This document shows positions 27,988 through 35,197 of a DNA stretch of 64,000 nucleotides, in pieces (within the stretch, counting starts at the first letter, position 1; each line of letters opens with the position of its first letter). This DNA is from Bradyrhizobium sp. RP6 (GTDB lineage: Bacteria > Pseudomonadota > Alphaproteobacteria > Rhizobiales > Xanthobacteraceae). The translations under genes were made by a program, and so were the position numbers. Under the pieces are notes generated by a model that worked only from the letters and a program-made list of their open reading frames with translations, did not search any database and had not been told where the DNA came from. The DNA lies in NCBI RefSeq assembly GCF_003837805.1, contig NZ_RQIT01000003.1, forward strand, positions 1-64,000, written 5' to 3'.

Positions 27988-28728
27988 TTATTTCGGCTTG
28001 CCCCAGGGGCCGCCCGGAGGCACGCCCGAACCGGAGAGAGCCTCCGGCGGCACCGGCGGCGGCTCGGCCCCCTTCGTGGCCGGACGGCGGTCGATCGGGA
28101 AGCCGAGCCCGCGCAGATAGATCAGCACCTCGGCCTCTAACAGCTCGTCCGGCGACATCGGCAATTTGCGACGCGCGGCATCGCCGCGGGAGAACAGCGA
28201 AGCGACGCCGTGCGACATCGACCAGATGTGCAGCGCCATCATCATCGCCGGTGGACGGGGTGTGCCGGGCGGCGTCAGTGCGGCGAGACGCTCGGCGGCG
28301 CCACGGATGATGTTGAAGGCGCGTTCGCTGGCCGCCTGAAGTGCGGCATTGGCATCGACCGGCACGCCCGATTCGAACATCGCGTTGTAGAAGGCCGGCT
28401 CCTCGCGAGCGAAGGCGAGATAGGCCTTGCCGACGCGCTCGAAGGCGGTGACCGTGTCGGGCCGCCCGTCGTCCCAGGCCGCCGACAAGCGCGCCTCGAA
28501 CTGCTCGAAGCCGCGCTGGGCGATCGAGGACAACAGCTCGTCACGGTCGCGGAAATGCCGGTAGGGCGCCGCGGCGCTGACGCCGGCCATGCGCGCGGCA
28601 TCGGCGAAGGTGAAGCCGGCCGCCCCCTTCTCGGCGATCAGCCCGAGAGCGGCCTGCAACAAGGCTTCCTTCAGATTGCCGTGGTGATAGCCGCGCTCGG
28701 CGCGGCCGTGCTCCTTGCGCCAGCTCAT
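27988..28728 (-). CDS. TetR/AcrR family transcriptional regulator
   Basis: 246 residues. The N-terminal helix-turn-helix is at about 18-62: LKEALLQAALGLIAEKGAAG, FTFADAARMAGVSAAAPYRHF. The C-terminal half has the WHG-type pattern (FARE-EPAFYNAMFESGVPVDA, ALHIWSMSHGVASLF). The tail is Pro/Gly-rich. AAAGG lies eight bases before the ATG. A palindrome with arms GCTCATGT/ACATGAGC overlaps the ribosome-binding site and start codon, indicating autorepression. The DUF2852 gene downstream has a matching site. The ligand is unknown. Confidence 0.88.
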   Translation of the reverse strand: MSWRKEHGRAERGYHHGNLKEALLQAALGLIAEKGAAGFTFADAARMAGVSAAAPYRHFRDRDELLSSIAQRGFEQFEARLSAAWDDGRPDTVTAFERVGKAYLAFAREEPAFYNAMFESGVPVDANAALQAASERAFNIIRGAAERLAALTPPGTPRPPAMMMALHIWSMSHGVASLFSRGDAARRKLPMSPDELLEAEVLIYLRGLGFPIDRRPATKGAEPPPVPPEALSGSGVPPGGPWGKPK

Positions 28729-28749
28729 GTGAACGACCTTTACATGAGC
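28723..28749. promoter_or_regulatory. Candidate TetR autoregulatory operator
   Basis: Eight-base arms GCTCATGT and ACATGAGC around GAACGACCTTT. The core, ATGTGAA-N5-TTTACAT, has the same spacing as the site at 27902. It covers the TetR start codon and ribosome-binding site. Confidence 0.6.
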
Positions 28750-28856
28750 CGGGCGCGAAGGTCACTAGCGGCGATGAGGCAGGATCAGCCCCGTACTTCC
28801 ACGGCAATCCCGGGCCGGTGCGTCGGCATCGAGCCCGGAACGGGCTCGCACCGAAG

Positions 28857-29222
28857 CTACATCTGCGGAATGGGCAGGATGGGCATCACTTCGATCGCCT
28901 CGCCCGGAAAGATCGCAAAATGCGGATGGTTCTCGAACAGTTTGGCAGCTTCCTCCTGCGAGGCGGCACGCACCACCGTGAAGCCGGTCAGCGCATTGCT
29001 GACCTCTGTGATGCCGCCGGCGTCGATCCTGCGGGTCTTGCCCAGCGGGCCGCCGATCTCGACGATGACGGACTTGTGCTTCTCGACCCAGCCGTGCCAG
29101 GCAGCCATGCCCTCCTGCTCCCTAGCCTTCCGTTCGGCCTCCGGCAGGGCACGCCAGGCCGCCATCTTGGTACCGGTCGTGCTGCCGAGATAGACGGCGA
29201 GAAATTTGTGTTCGACGCTCAT
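28857..29222 (-). CDS. YciI-like (DGPF-related) small protein
   Basis: 121 residues, alpha/beta ferredoxin-like fold of the YCII/DGPF kind. It has a MAAWHGWVEKHKSVIVEIGGPLGKTRRIDAGG segment and an FTVVRAASQEEAAKLFENHPH segment. The canonical DGPF motif is absent. AAGGAGATATCC precedes the ATG. It lies 47 bases downstream of the next YciI gene with no promoter signal in between, so the two form one operon under the ECF42-type promoter at 29748. Function unknown. Confidence 0.78.
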   Translation of the reverse strand: MSVEHKFLAVYLGSTTGTKMAAWRALPEAERKAREQEGMAAWHGWVEKHKSVIVEIGGPLGKTRRIDAGGITEVSNALTGFTVVRAASQEEAAKLFENHPHFAIFPGEAIEVMPILPIPQM

Positions 29223-29269
29223 GGATATCTCCTTCGGTTGGTCGATCGGAAAACGCTAGTGGCTGTCGT

Positions 29270-29674
29270 CTACTTCTTCAGGTCACCAAACCCGGCCACG
29301 ACCTCCTGCACTTCAGGCGAATAGTCGGCCACCTCCTGCACCTGCCGGATCTCGATGATTTCGTTGGCCGAAGCCGGGCACTTCTTCGCCCAGGCGATCG
29401 CTTCCTCGCGCGAGGCGACCTCGATCATCCAGTAGCCGCCCAGCACTTCCTTGGCTTCAGTGAAGGGGCCGTCGGTGACGATGGGCTTGCCGTTCGCAAA
29501 AGAGACGCGCGCGCCCATCGATGGCGGGTGCAGGCCGTCGAGCGTGATCAGCACGCCGGCGTCCTTCAGCGCCTCGTTGTAACGCATCATCGCCGCGACG
29601 CGCTCCGGATCGAGCTGCACGTCCGGCGGTGCAGCCTCGTATCCGAGCGGAATCATCAGCATCATGAATCGCAT
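29270..29674 (-). CDS. YciI family protein with DGPF motif
   Basis: 134-residue DGPF-domain protein, a YCII relative. The key stretch TDGPFTEAKEVLGGYWMIEV is at about residues 66-85, followed by SREEAIAWAKKCPA. Members are typically encoded near ECF sigma factors of the ECF42 group; their biochemical role is not known. AGGAAA precedes the ATG. The promoter-like CAAA...TGTCGG-N17-CGTC at 29748-29793 matches those of the sigma factor operon and the SRPBCC operon, placing this gene in the same regulon. Confidence 0.88.
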   Translation of the reverse strand: MRFMMLMIPLGYEAAPPDVQLDPERVAAMMRYNEALKDAGVLITLDGLHPPSMGARVSFANGKPIVTDGPFTEAKEVLGGYWMIEVASREEAIAWAKKCPASANEIIEIRQVQEVADYSPEVQEVVAGFGDLKK

Positions 29675-29747
29675 GGGATTTCCTCGCTGCTCTCAGTCAT
29701 TCCGATCTTTCCCGCGGGCGGAAACAGCCGGGCCGCGTTCCCTCTAA

Positions 29748-29793
29748 GACGAACGACCTTCTGCCGAGCCGACAGCGGGGCGGGAATTATTTG
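29748..29793 (-). promoter_or_regulatory. ECF42-type promoter P3 (upstream of the YciI pair)
   Basis: On the minus strand: CAAA at 29793-29790, 15 bases, TGTCGG (plus CCGACA at 29769-29774), 17 bases, CGTC (plus GACG at 29748-29751). The same three elements with identical spacing recur at 33226-33271 and 35086-35131. This is the strongest basis for a shared ECF sigma. Confidence 0.75.
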
Positions 29794-29934
29794 GAGGCGC
29801 GCCAGCGCGACTGCGGCAGGGGCATTCGGGCCGAATTGGGCTCGATAGCGCGGTGGGGCCTTTCGTGCCGGAACCAAAGCGAAGTAAAAGGGGCCGGCGC
29901 TCGCGCGCCCCCCGGACACAGGACAGATCAGCCA

Positions 29935-30723
29935 ATGCCGCAAGCCCCGCAAAAAGTCGCCCTCGTCACCGGAGCTGCACGCGGCATCGGGCTTGCGACC
30001 GCGAAGAAATTCCTGGCCGAGGGCTGGCGCGTGGCGCTGCTCGACATCGAAGGCGACTTGCTCGGCCGCGCCGTCGCCGAAATCGGCCAAAGCGAGTCAA
30101 CGCTGGCGCTGACCTGCGACGTTTCCGACGCAGCCGCAGTCGCCACCGCGATGACGACGATCGAGCGGCGGTTCGGCCGGTTGGATGCCCTCGTCAACAA
30201 TGCCGGCATCGCGGTGTTCGCGCCGCTGATGGAGACGTCGGAGGCCGACTGGCGCCGCGTGCTCGAGGTCAACCTCACCGGACCGTTCCTCTGCACCAAG
30301 GCGGCGGTGCCCTTGATGCGCGACGGCAATGGCGGCGCCATCGTCAACATCACCTCGATCTCGGCGGTGCGCGCCTCGACGCTGCGCTCGGCCTACGGCA
30401 CCAGCAAGGCGGGCCTTGCGCACCTTACCAAGCAGCTCGCGGTCGAGCTCGCCTCGCTCAACATCCGTGTCAACGCGGTCGCGCCGGGACCGGTCGACAC
30501 CACGATGGCGAAGCAGGTTCACACCAAGGAGATCCGCGCCGACTATCACGACGCCATTCCGCTCAACCGCTACGGCCTGGAAGAGGAGCTCGCGGAAGCG
30601 ATCTACTTCCTGTGCTCGGGAAGTGCGAGCTACATCACCGGCCAAATTTTGGCCGTCGATGGCGGCTTCGATGCAGCGGGTATCGGCCTGCCAACGCTGC
30701 GCGGCCAGCGGCGCAACGGGTAG
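29935..30723 (+). CDS. Short-chain dehydrogenase/reductase
   Basis: 262-residue NAD(P)-dependent oxidoreductase. Visible elements are the Rossmann motif TGAARGIGLATAKKF at about 12-26, the acidic DIEGD that suggests NAD preference, NNAGIAVF near 87, the catalytic Ser in NITSISAV near 140, Tyr/Lys in AYGTSKAGL near 155 and PGPVDT near 187. The start at 29935 is the ATG directly before PQAPQKVALVTG; the open frame upstream reads a Pro/Arg-rich sequence without features. It is divergent from the YciI operon. Substrate not known; similar to 3-oxoacyl reductase or glucose dehydrogenase-like SDRs. Confidence 0.9.
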   Translation: MPQAPQKVALVTGAARGIGLATAKKFLAEGWRVALLDIEGDLLGRAVAEIGQSESTLALTCDVSDAAAVATAMTTIERRFGRLDALVNNAGIAVFAPLMETSEADWRRVLEVNLTGPFLCTKAAVPLMRDGNGGAIVNITSISAVRASTLRSAYGTSKAGLAHLTKQLAVELASLNIRVNAVAPGPVDTTMAKQVHTKEIRADYHDAIPLNRYGLEEELAEAIYFLCSGSASYITGQILAVDGGFDAAGIGLPTLRGQRRNG

Positions 30724-30847
30724 GCACGGATTTGGTGGGTGGGCAAAAGGCGCGCAAGCGCCTACCTACCACCTCTCTGGATTTGCGGTACCATTGGTAG
30801 GCACATACGCTCTGCCGCCTTACGATGTCGAGATTTCGGAGAGTGCC

Positions 30848-31285
30848 ATGCGACGCATCACCTTCCTCAAAGCCCTGATGCTTGCATTCGCGCTGCTCGG
30901 CGTCACGCCGGCGGCGGCCGAGATCCGCATCATCCAGTCGCCGGGTGGACAGGTCGGGCCGTTCCTCGATCTGTTCGAGAAGGTGCGCGAGAGCGGCGAG
31001 CGTGTGGTCATCGACGGCCCCTGTCTGTCCGCCTGCACGCTGGTGCTGAGCATCGTGCCGGGCGAGCGCATCTGTGTCACCAAGCGCGCGGTACTGGGCT
31101 TCCACGCCGCGCGCTCGGTCGACCGGCGCGGGCGCTTCTATGCCGAGCCGGAAGCATCGGTCGCGGTGCTTGCCGCCTATCCCGGCCCGGTGCGCGACTG
31201 GATCAGCCGCCGAGGCGGCCTGAGCTCACGGCTGCTGCTGTTGAAGGGTCGCGATCTCGCCGCGATCTATCCGCGATGTCGGTGA
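30848..31285 (+). CDS. Secreted ClpP/crotonase-fold protein (COG3904-like)
   Basis: 145-residue periplasmic protein with a signal peptide (MRRITFLKALMLAFALLGVTPAAA). The mature part has IRIIQSPGGQVGPFLDLFEKV then RVVIDGPCLSACTLVLSIVPG, CVTKRAVLGFHAARS. The GPCLSACT motif with a Ser-Ala-Cys at the turn and the following Gly-Phe-His are typical of ClpP-like periplasmic proteins, sometimes called COG3904. Whether it is a peptidase is unproven. GGAG precedes the ATG. It stands 124 bases after the SDR gene on the same strand, so it may be in its own unit. Confidence 0.7.
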   Translation: MRRITFLKALMLAFALLGVTPAAAEIRIIQSPGGQVGPFLDLFEKVRESGERVVIDGPCLSACTLVLSIVPGERICVTKRAVLGFHAARSVDRRGRFYAEPEASVAVLAAYPGPVRDWISRRGGLSSRLLLLKGRDLAAIYPRCR

Positions 31286-31749
31286 CGATGCGTCGTTGAT
31301 AGTCTCGCGATCGCTCGCGCCCGACACTGACGACCATTGTTGTCGGAACCGCTGCAGGGCCTCGTCAGAGGGCTCGCCGTCTAGAACAAAGTCTGGACTA
31401 CGGGCGCGAGCTTCATGCTCACGCAAATGACCATTCCCCAAAGAGCAAAGTTGATTTGTAGCGCCGCCGCCATCGGTCGCTCCCTTCCAAGTCGCCCCGC
31501 CCTAGTTTGTAAATTTTATGAAGCGAAGTTAGCGATTCTGTTGTGCAGATCACAGCCCAATATTGCGCCAATTGTTGTGCGGTGCAGTCGGCTTCACGAA
31601 GCGGCCTCACTCCGCGCGCAAAGTGATGCGAAATTCCGATTCGTATTCGACCATGCCGGCTCGTCCGTTTGCCTTAAGTTCCATTAGAACGTCGTGATGC
31701 GAAGCGCTTCACGCGGATTGCGCGTCGCATATGCAGCAAAGGTCCTGGC
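31286..31749. other. 464-bp stretch without a recognised gene
   Basis: Lower in GC than its surroundings, especially around 31500-31700. Short open frames exist on both strands (up to 90 codons on the plus strand) but have no ribosome-binding site, signal peptide or family features. No tRNA, terminator or repeat was recognised. Confidence 0.5.
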
Positions 31750-32100
31750 ATGATTCGATACTGCTTCATCTTGCTTACTTTTTGCACAGCGCTGATTGAA
31801 TGCGCAGGCGCTCAAGCGCAGGAACGGCGTCCTATCGCATGGGATGGTCTTGGCAAGGATCCGAACCGTCCTCATGTCGCGAAGCGGCGCGTGGCGAATC
31901 CCGCACCCGCGGCGCCGGATCCCAATCTGGAGCGGGAACGCGTGCTCGGCACCTTGCAGCCATATTCACAGGCGTGGTGGGCGGTCCATGACGAGATACA
32001 GGCGGAGAACGACAGGCGGCTCGGCACCAAGCTCCTGATCTGCCCTCGTTGCGTGGAGCCGTCGCCGCCGAGCCAGAACGTCACCGGATCAATCCGGTGA
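31750..32100 (+). CDS. Small exported protein of unknown function
   Basis: 116 residues. Signal peptide MIRYCFILLTFCTALIECAGAQA; the mature part is Pro/Arg-rich with GLGKDPNRPHVAKRR and a C-terminal ICPRCVEPSPPS holding a Cys pair. I recognise no family. AAAGG precedes the ATG. The AT-rich upstream gap may hold its promoter. It is the last plus-strand gene before the SRPBCC/PhnB operon on the other strand, ending 113 bases from the PhnB-like stop. Confidence 0.6.
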   Translation: MIRYCFILLTFCTALIECAGAQAQERRPIAWDGLGKDPNRPHVAKRRVANPAPAAPDPNLERERVLGTLQPYSQAWWAVHDEIQAENDRRLGTKLLICPRCVEPSPPSQNVTGSIR

Positions 32101-32213
32101 AAGGACAAACGGCCGATCGGCGCGTGAGGTAAGGAGTCCATGCGTGTCCCCTCTCCCGCAGCATTGGAGAGAGGGGATCGCAACTCAACGGATCGCGGGC
32201 GCGGCCGTGCCCG

Positions 32214-32627
32214 TCACATTCCTTCCGCCGGGCAGTTCACCATCCAGGGAATGCCGAACTTGTCGACGCACATGCCGAAGCCCCTCGCCCAGAACGTCTT
32301 GCTGAACGGCATGGTGATCGAGCCGCCATCGGCGAGCGCGTTGAACTTGCGCTCGCCGTCTGCGGGATCCTTGACAGTGAGCGAGATCGAAAAGCCCTGC
32401 GGCTTGTGAAAGTGCTCGGCCGGCGCGTCGGAGGCCATCAGCACGCTGCCGTCGGGCAGCGACATCCGCGCATGCATGATCATCTTCTCGCGGCCAGGCG
32501 GGGCCGGCACCTCCGGCGGTGCATCCGACGAGCGCATCATTGCATCGATCTTTCCGCCGAGAACCTTGGCGTAATAGTTGAACGCCGCTTCGCAACTGTC
32601 CTGATAGAACAGATAGGGATTAAGCAT
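32214..32627 (-). CDS. PhnB-like VOC superfamily protein
   Basis: 137-residue glyoxalase/bleomycin-resistance-fold protein of the PhnB/3-demethylubiquinone group. It begins MLNPYLFYQDSCEAAFNYY and has HARMSLPDGSVLMASDAP near 55 and the typical tail FGMCVDKFGIPWMVNC. Family-level function is not established. GAGGAG precedes the ATG. It lies 30 bases downstream of the SRPBCC gene, so it is co-transcribed from the ECF42-type promoter P2. Such proteins commonly accompany ECF42 loci. Confidence 0.85.
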   Translation of the reverse strand: MLNPYLFYQDSCEAAFNYYAKVLGGKIDAMMRSSDAPPEVPAPPGREKMIMHARMSLPDGSVLMASDAPAEHFHKPQGFSISLTVKDPADGERKFNALADGGSITMPFSKTFWARGFGMCVDKFGIPWMVNCPAEGM

Positions 32628-32657
32628 CGTTTCTCTCCTCTTCGTTTGCAGTGAGGC

Positions 32658-33197
32658 TTATTGCTTCTCGGTGAGCTTCTTCAGGCCGGCGAGACCTGCC
32701 TCGAAGTCCTTGCCGATCATGCTGTCCATGTTGATGAACACCTGCATGACCTTCGACAGGAACGGGGCCGGACCGTACATCGCCCACGTGACCAGAGTGG
32801 CATCGCCTTGCGGCACACAGGTGAACTCGGCGGTGTTGTGCCCTTCGAATGGCCGCTCGAAATCGAGCTTGATGCGAAGCCTGGAGGGCCCGTTCGCCTC
32901 CAGTATCTCCATGTGGCCGGCACCGACATTGTTGTTGCCGTTCCAGGCATAGGTGGCACCCTTTCCCGCCGCGGTTCCGCCGAACGTCCGCTTCATGGCG
33001 GGATCGCGCTCCTCGTAGGGCGACCAGGCGGTCCAGCGATGAAAATCAGCAACCAGCGGATAGATCGCGTCGGCCGGAGCTTTCACAGCGAGACTGCGCT
33101 CGACGCGGAACGTGTCGGGTTTCGTCAAAGCGAAGATGAGGACGGCGGCAATTCCGGCCGCGAGGACAATAGCGATGACGGCAATGGCTTTCAGCAT
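32658..33197 (-). CDS. SRPBCC (START-like) family protein
   Basis: 179 residues. A hydrophobic N-terminal segment (AIAVIAIVLAAGIAAVLIFALT) suggests a membrane anchor or signal, followed by a polyketide cyclase/START-type domain: AVKAPADAIYPLVADFHRW and WSPYEERDPAMKRTF. It ends AGLAGLKKLTEKQ. The ligand is unknown. GGGGAG precedes the ATG. First gene of a two-gene unit with the PhnB-like gene, directly downstream of ECF42-type promoter P2 (CGTC 29 bases before the start). Confidence 0.85.
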   Translation of the reverse strand: MLKAIAVIAIVLAAGIAAVLIFALTKPDTFRVERSLAVKAPADAIYPLVADFHRWTAWSPYEERDPAMKRTFGGTAAGKGATYAWNGNNNVGAGHMEILEANGPSRLRIKLDFERPFEGHNTAEFTCVPQGDATLVTWAMYGPAPFLSKVMQVFINMDSMIGKDFEAGLAGLKKLTEKQ

Positions 33198-33225
33198 GAA
33201 TGGCTCCCCGGGATTCGGAGCCTAG

Positions 33226-33271
33226 GACGAACGCGGGACGCCCCGGCCGACAATGGGACAGAAATTCTTTG
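33226..33271 (-). promoter_or_regulatory. ECF42-type promoter P2 (upstream of SRPBCC-PhnB)
   Basis: Minus strand: CAAA at 33271-33268, 15 bases, TGTCGG (CCGACA at 33247-33252), 17 bases, CGTC (GACG at 33226-33229). Spacing is identical to P1 and P3. The CGTC ends 29 bases before the start codon. Confidence 0.75.
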
Positions 33272-33288
33272 GCGCACTGCCCACCCCA

Positions 33289-33373
33289 CGTCATAGCCGG
33301 GCCTGTCCCAGCCATCCACGTTCTTGGCGCGGAGGGAAAGACCGTGGATGCCGGGACAAGCCCGGGCATGACG
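33289..33373. repeat. 85-bp imperfect palindrome (dispersed type)
   Basis: Reads CGTCATAGCCGGGCCTGTCC in at one end and GGGACAAGCCCGGGCATGACG out at the other, with CCATCCACG and CGTGGATG inside. Its form matches rhizobial intergenic palindromes. It sits between the sigma factor stop and promoter P2 and may separate the two units. Confidence 0.7.
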
Positions 33374-33390
33374 ACGTGAAGCAGACGGGC

Positions 33391-34692
33391 CTACTTCGCC
33401 TTCGCGCCCTGCCTGGCGCCGCCATCGGCCTTCTTCGGCTGGCTGTCCCGGATCAGGCGATCGAGATGCATGCGGATGTGGGCGGCTTCGGCCGAGGTGT
33501 TGGCAAGCGCGATGGCGCGGTCGAAGGCGACGCGGGCTTCGTCGTTGCGGCCGAGCTGCATCAGGAATGCGCCGCGGACGCCGTAGAAATGGAAGTAGTT
33601 GGCAAGCTTCGGTGCCAGTGGCTCGATCAGATCGAGCGCGGCCTGCGGCCCGCGCACCTTGGAGACCGCGACCGCGCGATTGAGCGTCACCACCGGTGAC
33701 GGCTGCACCACTTCCAGAGCGCCATAGAGCAGGTCGATCTGCGTCCAGTCGGTCTCCTCCGGCGTCGCGGCCCGCGCATGCAGCGCAGCGATCGCGGCCT
33801 GGATCTGATAGGGACCGCTGCGGCGGTGGCGCATCGCCTTGTCGATCAGGGCGAGACCTTCGGCGATCATGGTGCCGTTCCACAAGGAACGATCCTGATC
33901 GTCCAGCAGGATCAGCGATCCGTCCTCGGCAAAGCGCGAGGCGCTGCGGGCGTGTTGCAGCAGAATCAACGCCGTCAGGCCCATGATCTCGGGCTCGCTC
34001 GGAAACAGGCGCAGCAGCAGCCGCGCCAGCCGGATCGCCTCTTCGCACAGCGGCTTTCTGATCTCCGCGGTGTCTCCACTCGCCGAATAACCTTCGTTGA
34101 AGATCAGGTAGATCATTGCTGCGACACCGGCGAGCCGCTCGGAACGTTCGACGGCGCCGGGCGCTTCGAAGGGAACGCCTGCGTCGGCGATCTTTGCCTT
34201 GGCCCGCGTGATGCGCTGCTCCATCGCGGCTTCCGAAACCAGGAAGGCGCGTGCGATCTGCTTCACGGTGAGGCCTGAGACGATGCGCAACGCCAGCGCG
34301 ATCTGCTGCGTCGCCGGCAGCTGGGGATGGCAGCAGATGAACATCAGCCGCAGGATGTCGTCGCGATAGTGCGAGCCGTCGAGCCGCTCGGCGAGCGCAC
34401 CTTCGGCGTCGTCGAGATCGGAGATCGCCTGATCGTCCTCCGGCAGCGGCTGCTGCTTGCGGGCCCGGCGGACCTCGTCGATCGCGACGTTGCGGCCGAC
34501 CATGATCAGCCAGGCTGCGGGATCGCGCGGCGGCCCGTTCTGAGGCCAGGTCTTGAGTGCGCGCAAGGACGCGTTCTGAAAAGCCTCCTCTGCAGTGTCG
34601 AGATCGCGGAAATAGCGCAGCAGCGCGCCGACCGCCTGGGGTCGCGCCGAGGTCAGCGCAGTCTCGATCCAGGCGGTATCGGCCTCGCTCAC
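33391..34692 (-). CDS. ECF sigma factor, ECF42 type (C-terminal TPR-like extension)
   Basis: 433-residue RNA polymerase sigma factor. The sigma2 region is at about 10-75 (GALLRYFRDLDTAEEAFQNASLRAL, DPAAWLIMVGRN), and sigma4 at about 115-165 (LALRIVSGLTVKQIARAFLVSEAAMEQRITRAKAKI). A helical extension from about 190 to the end includes LLYGALEVVQPSPVVTLNRAVAV and the R-x-x-F-L-M-Q-L-G-R-N-D-E-A TPR-like stretch. This extension and the DGPF gene overlapped upstream define the ECF42 group. The start codon GTG at 34692 shares its GTG-A with the DGPF stop. No anti-sigma gene is near, consistent with control by the extension. Confidence 0.9.
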   Translation of the reverse strand: MSEADTAWIETALTSARPQAVGALLRYFRDLDTAEEAFQNASLRALKTWPQNGPPRDPAAWLIMVGRNVAIDEVRRARKQQPLPEDDQAISDLDDAEGALAERLDGSHYRDDILRLMFICCHPQLPATQQIALALRIVSGLTVKQIARAFLVSEAAMEQRITRAKAKIADAGVPFEAPGAVERSERLAGVAAMIYLIFNEGYSASGDTAEIRKPLCEEAIRLARLLLRLFPSEPEIMGLTALILLQHARSASRFAEDGSLILLDDQDRSLWNGTMIAEGLALIDKAMRHRRSGPYQIQAAIAALHARAATPEETDWTQIDLLYGALEVVQPSPVVTLNRAVAVSKVRGPQAALDLIEPLAPKLANYFHFYGVRGAFLMQLGRNDEARVAFDRAIALANTSAEAAHIRMHLDRLIRDSQPKKADGGARQGAKAK

Positions 34693-35057
34693 GTCAGGTT
34701 TCCTCCGGGCCGGAACACGCCGACGGGACGCACCTCGTAGGCACCGCCGGGATTGGCAGCGCCCAGCTCGCGCGCGACGTCGAGCGCATCGTCGAGGTTC
34801 TTGCAGTCGACGATGTAGAAGCCGAGCAGCTGCTCCTTGGTCTCGGCGTAGGGGCCGTCGAGCACCAGAGGCGGATCCTCCTTGCGCAGCGTTGCCGCCG
34901 CGGTCGTCGGCAACAGCCGTGCCACCGGTCCGAGCCGCCCCTGCTTGCTGAGCTTCTCCTGCACCACGGCGAGCTTCTTCATCACGGCCTCGTCCTGCTC
35001 CTTGCTCCAGGAGCCGACGAAATCCTCATCGTGATAGCAAAGAATGGCGTAAAGCAT
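34689..35057 (-). CDS. DGPF/YciI-domain protein partnered with the ECF42 sigma factor
   Basis: 122 residues, DGPF-domain protein. It starts MLYAILCYHDEDFVGSW, and the motif LVLDGPYAETKEQLLGFYIV is near residue 75. The ATG at 35057 is favoured over an upstream in-frame start at 35213 because promoter P1 lies between them and GAAAG precedes it. Its stop overlaps the sigma factor start by four bases, so the two are translationally coupled. The DGPF protein and sigma factor form the hallmark ECF42 pair; the molecular role of the DGPF protein is unknown. Confidence 0.9.
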   Translation of the reverse strand: MLYAILCYHDEDFVGSWSKEQDEAVMKKLAVVQEKLSKQGRLGPVARLLPTTAAATLRKEDPPLVLDGPYAETKEQLLGFYIVDCKNLDDALDVARELGAANPGGAYEVRPVGVFRPGGNLT

Positions 35058-35085
35058 AGGCGACACTTTCCTCGTCTGTTCTGAA

Positions 35086-35131
35086 GACGCGCCAATATGC
35101 CCCGCGCCGACAGGGCTGCGGAAAAAATTTG
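35086..35131 (-). promoter_or_regulatory. ECF42-type promoter P1 (autoregulation of the sigma operon)
   Basis: Minus strand: CAAA at 35131-35128, 15 bases, TGTCGG (CCGACA at 35107-35112), 17 bases, CGTC (GACG at 35086-35089). The CGTC is 29 bases before the DGPF start, matching P2. Same layout as P2 and P3. Confidence 0.75.
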
Positions 35132-35197
35132 CAAGAAAAATCCGGCAGATCGTGCCAAGGAGGGGCTTTCTCAAGCGGAACCGACGAGGCACTTCGA

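Noticed and set aside
32147..32177. Hairpin TCCCCTCT/AGAGGGGA downstream of the small exported protein
   Set aside because: Eight-base arms with a 15-base loop and no T-run; probably a remnant of a dispersed palindrome rather than a terminator.
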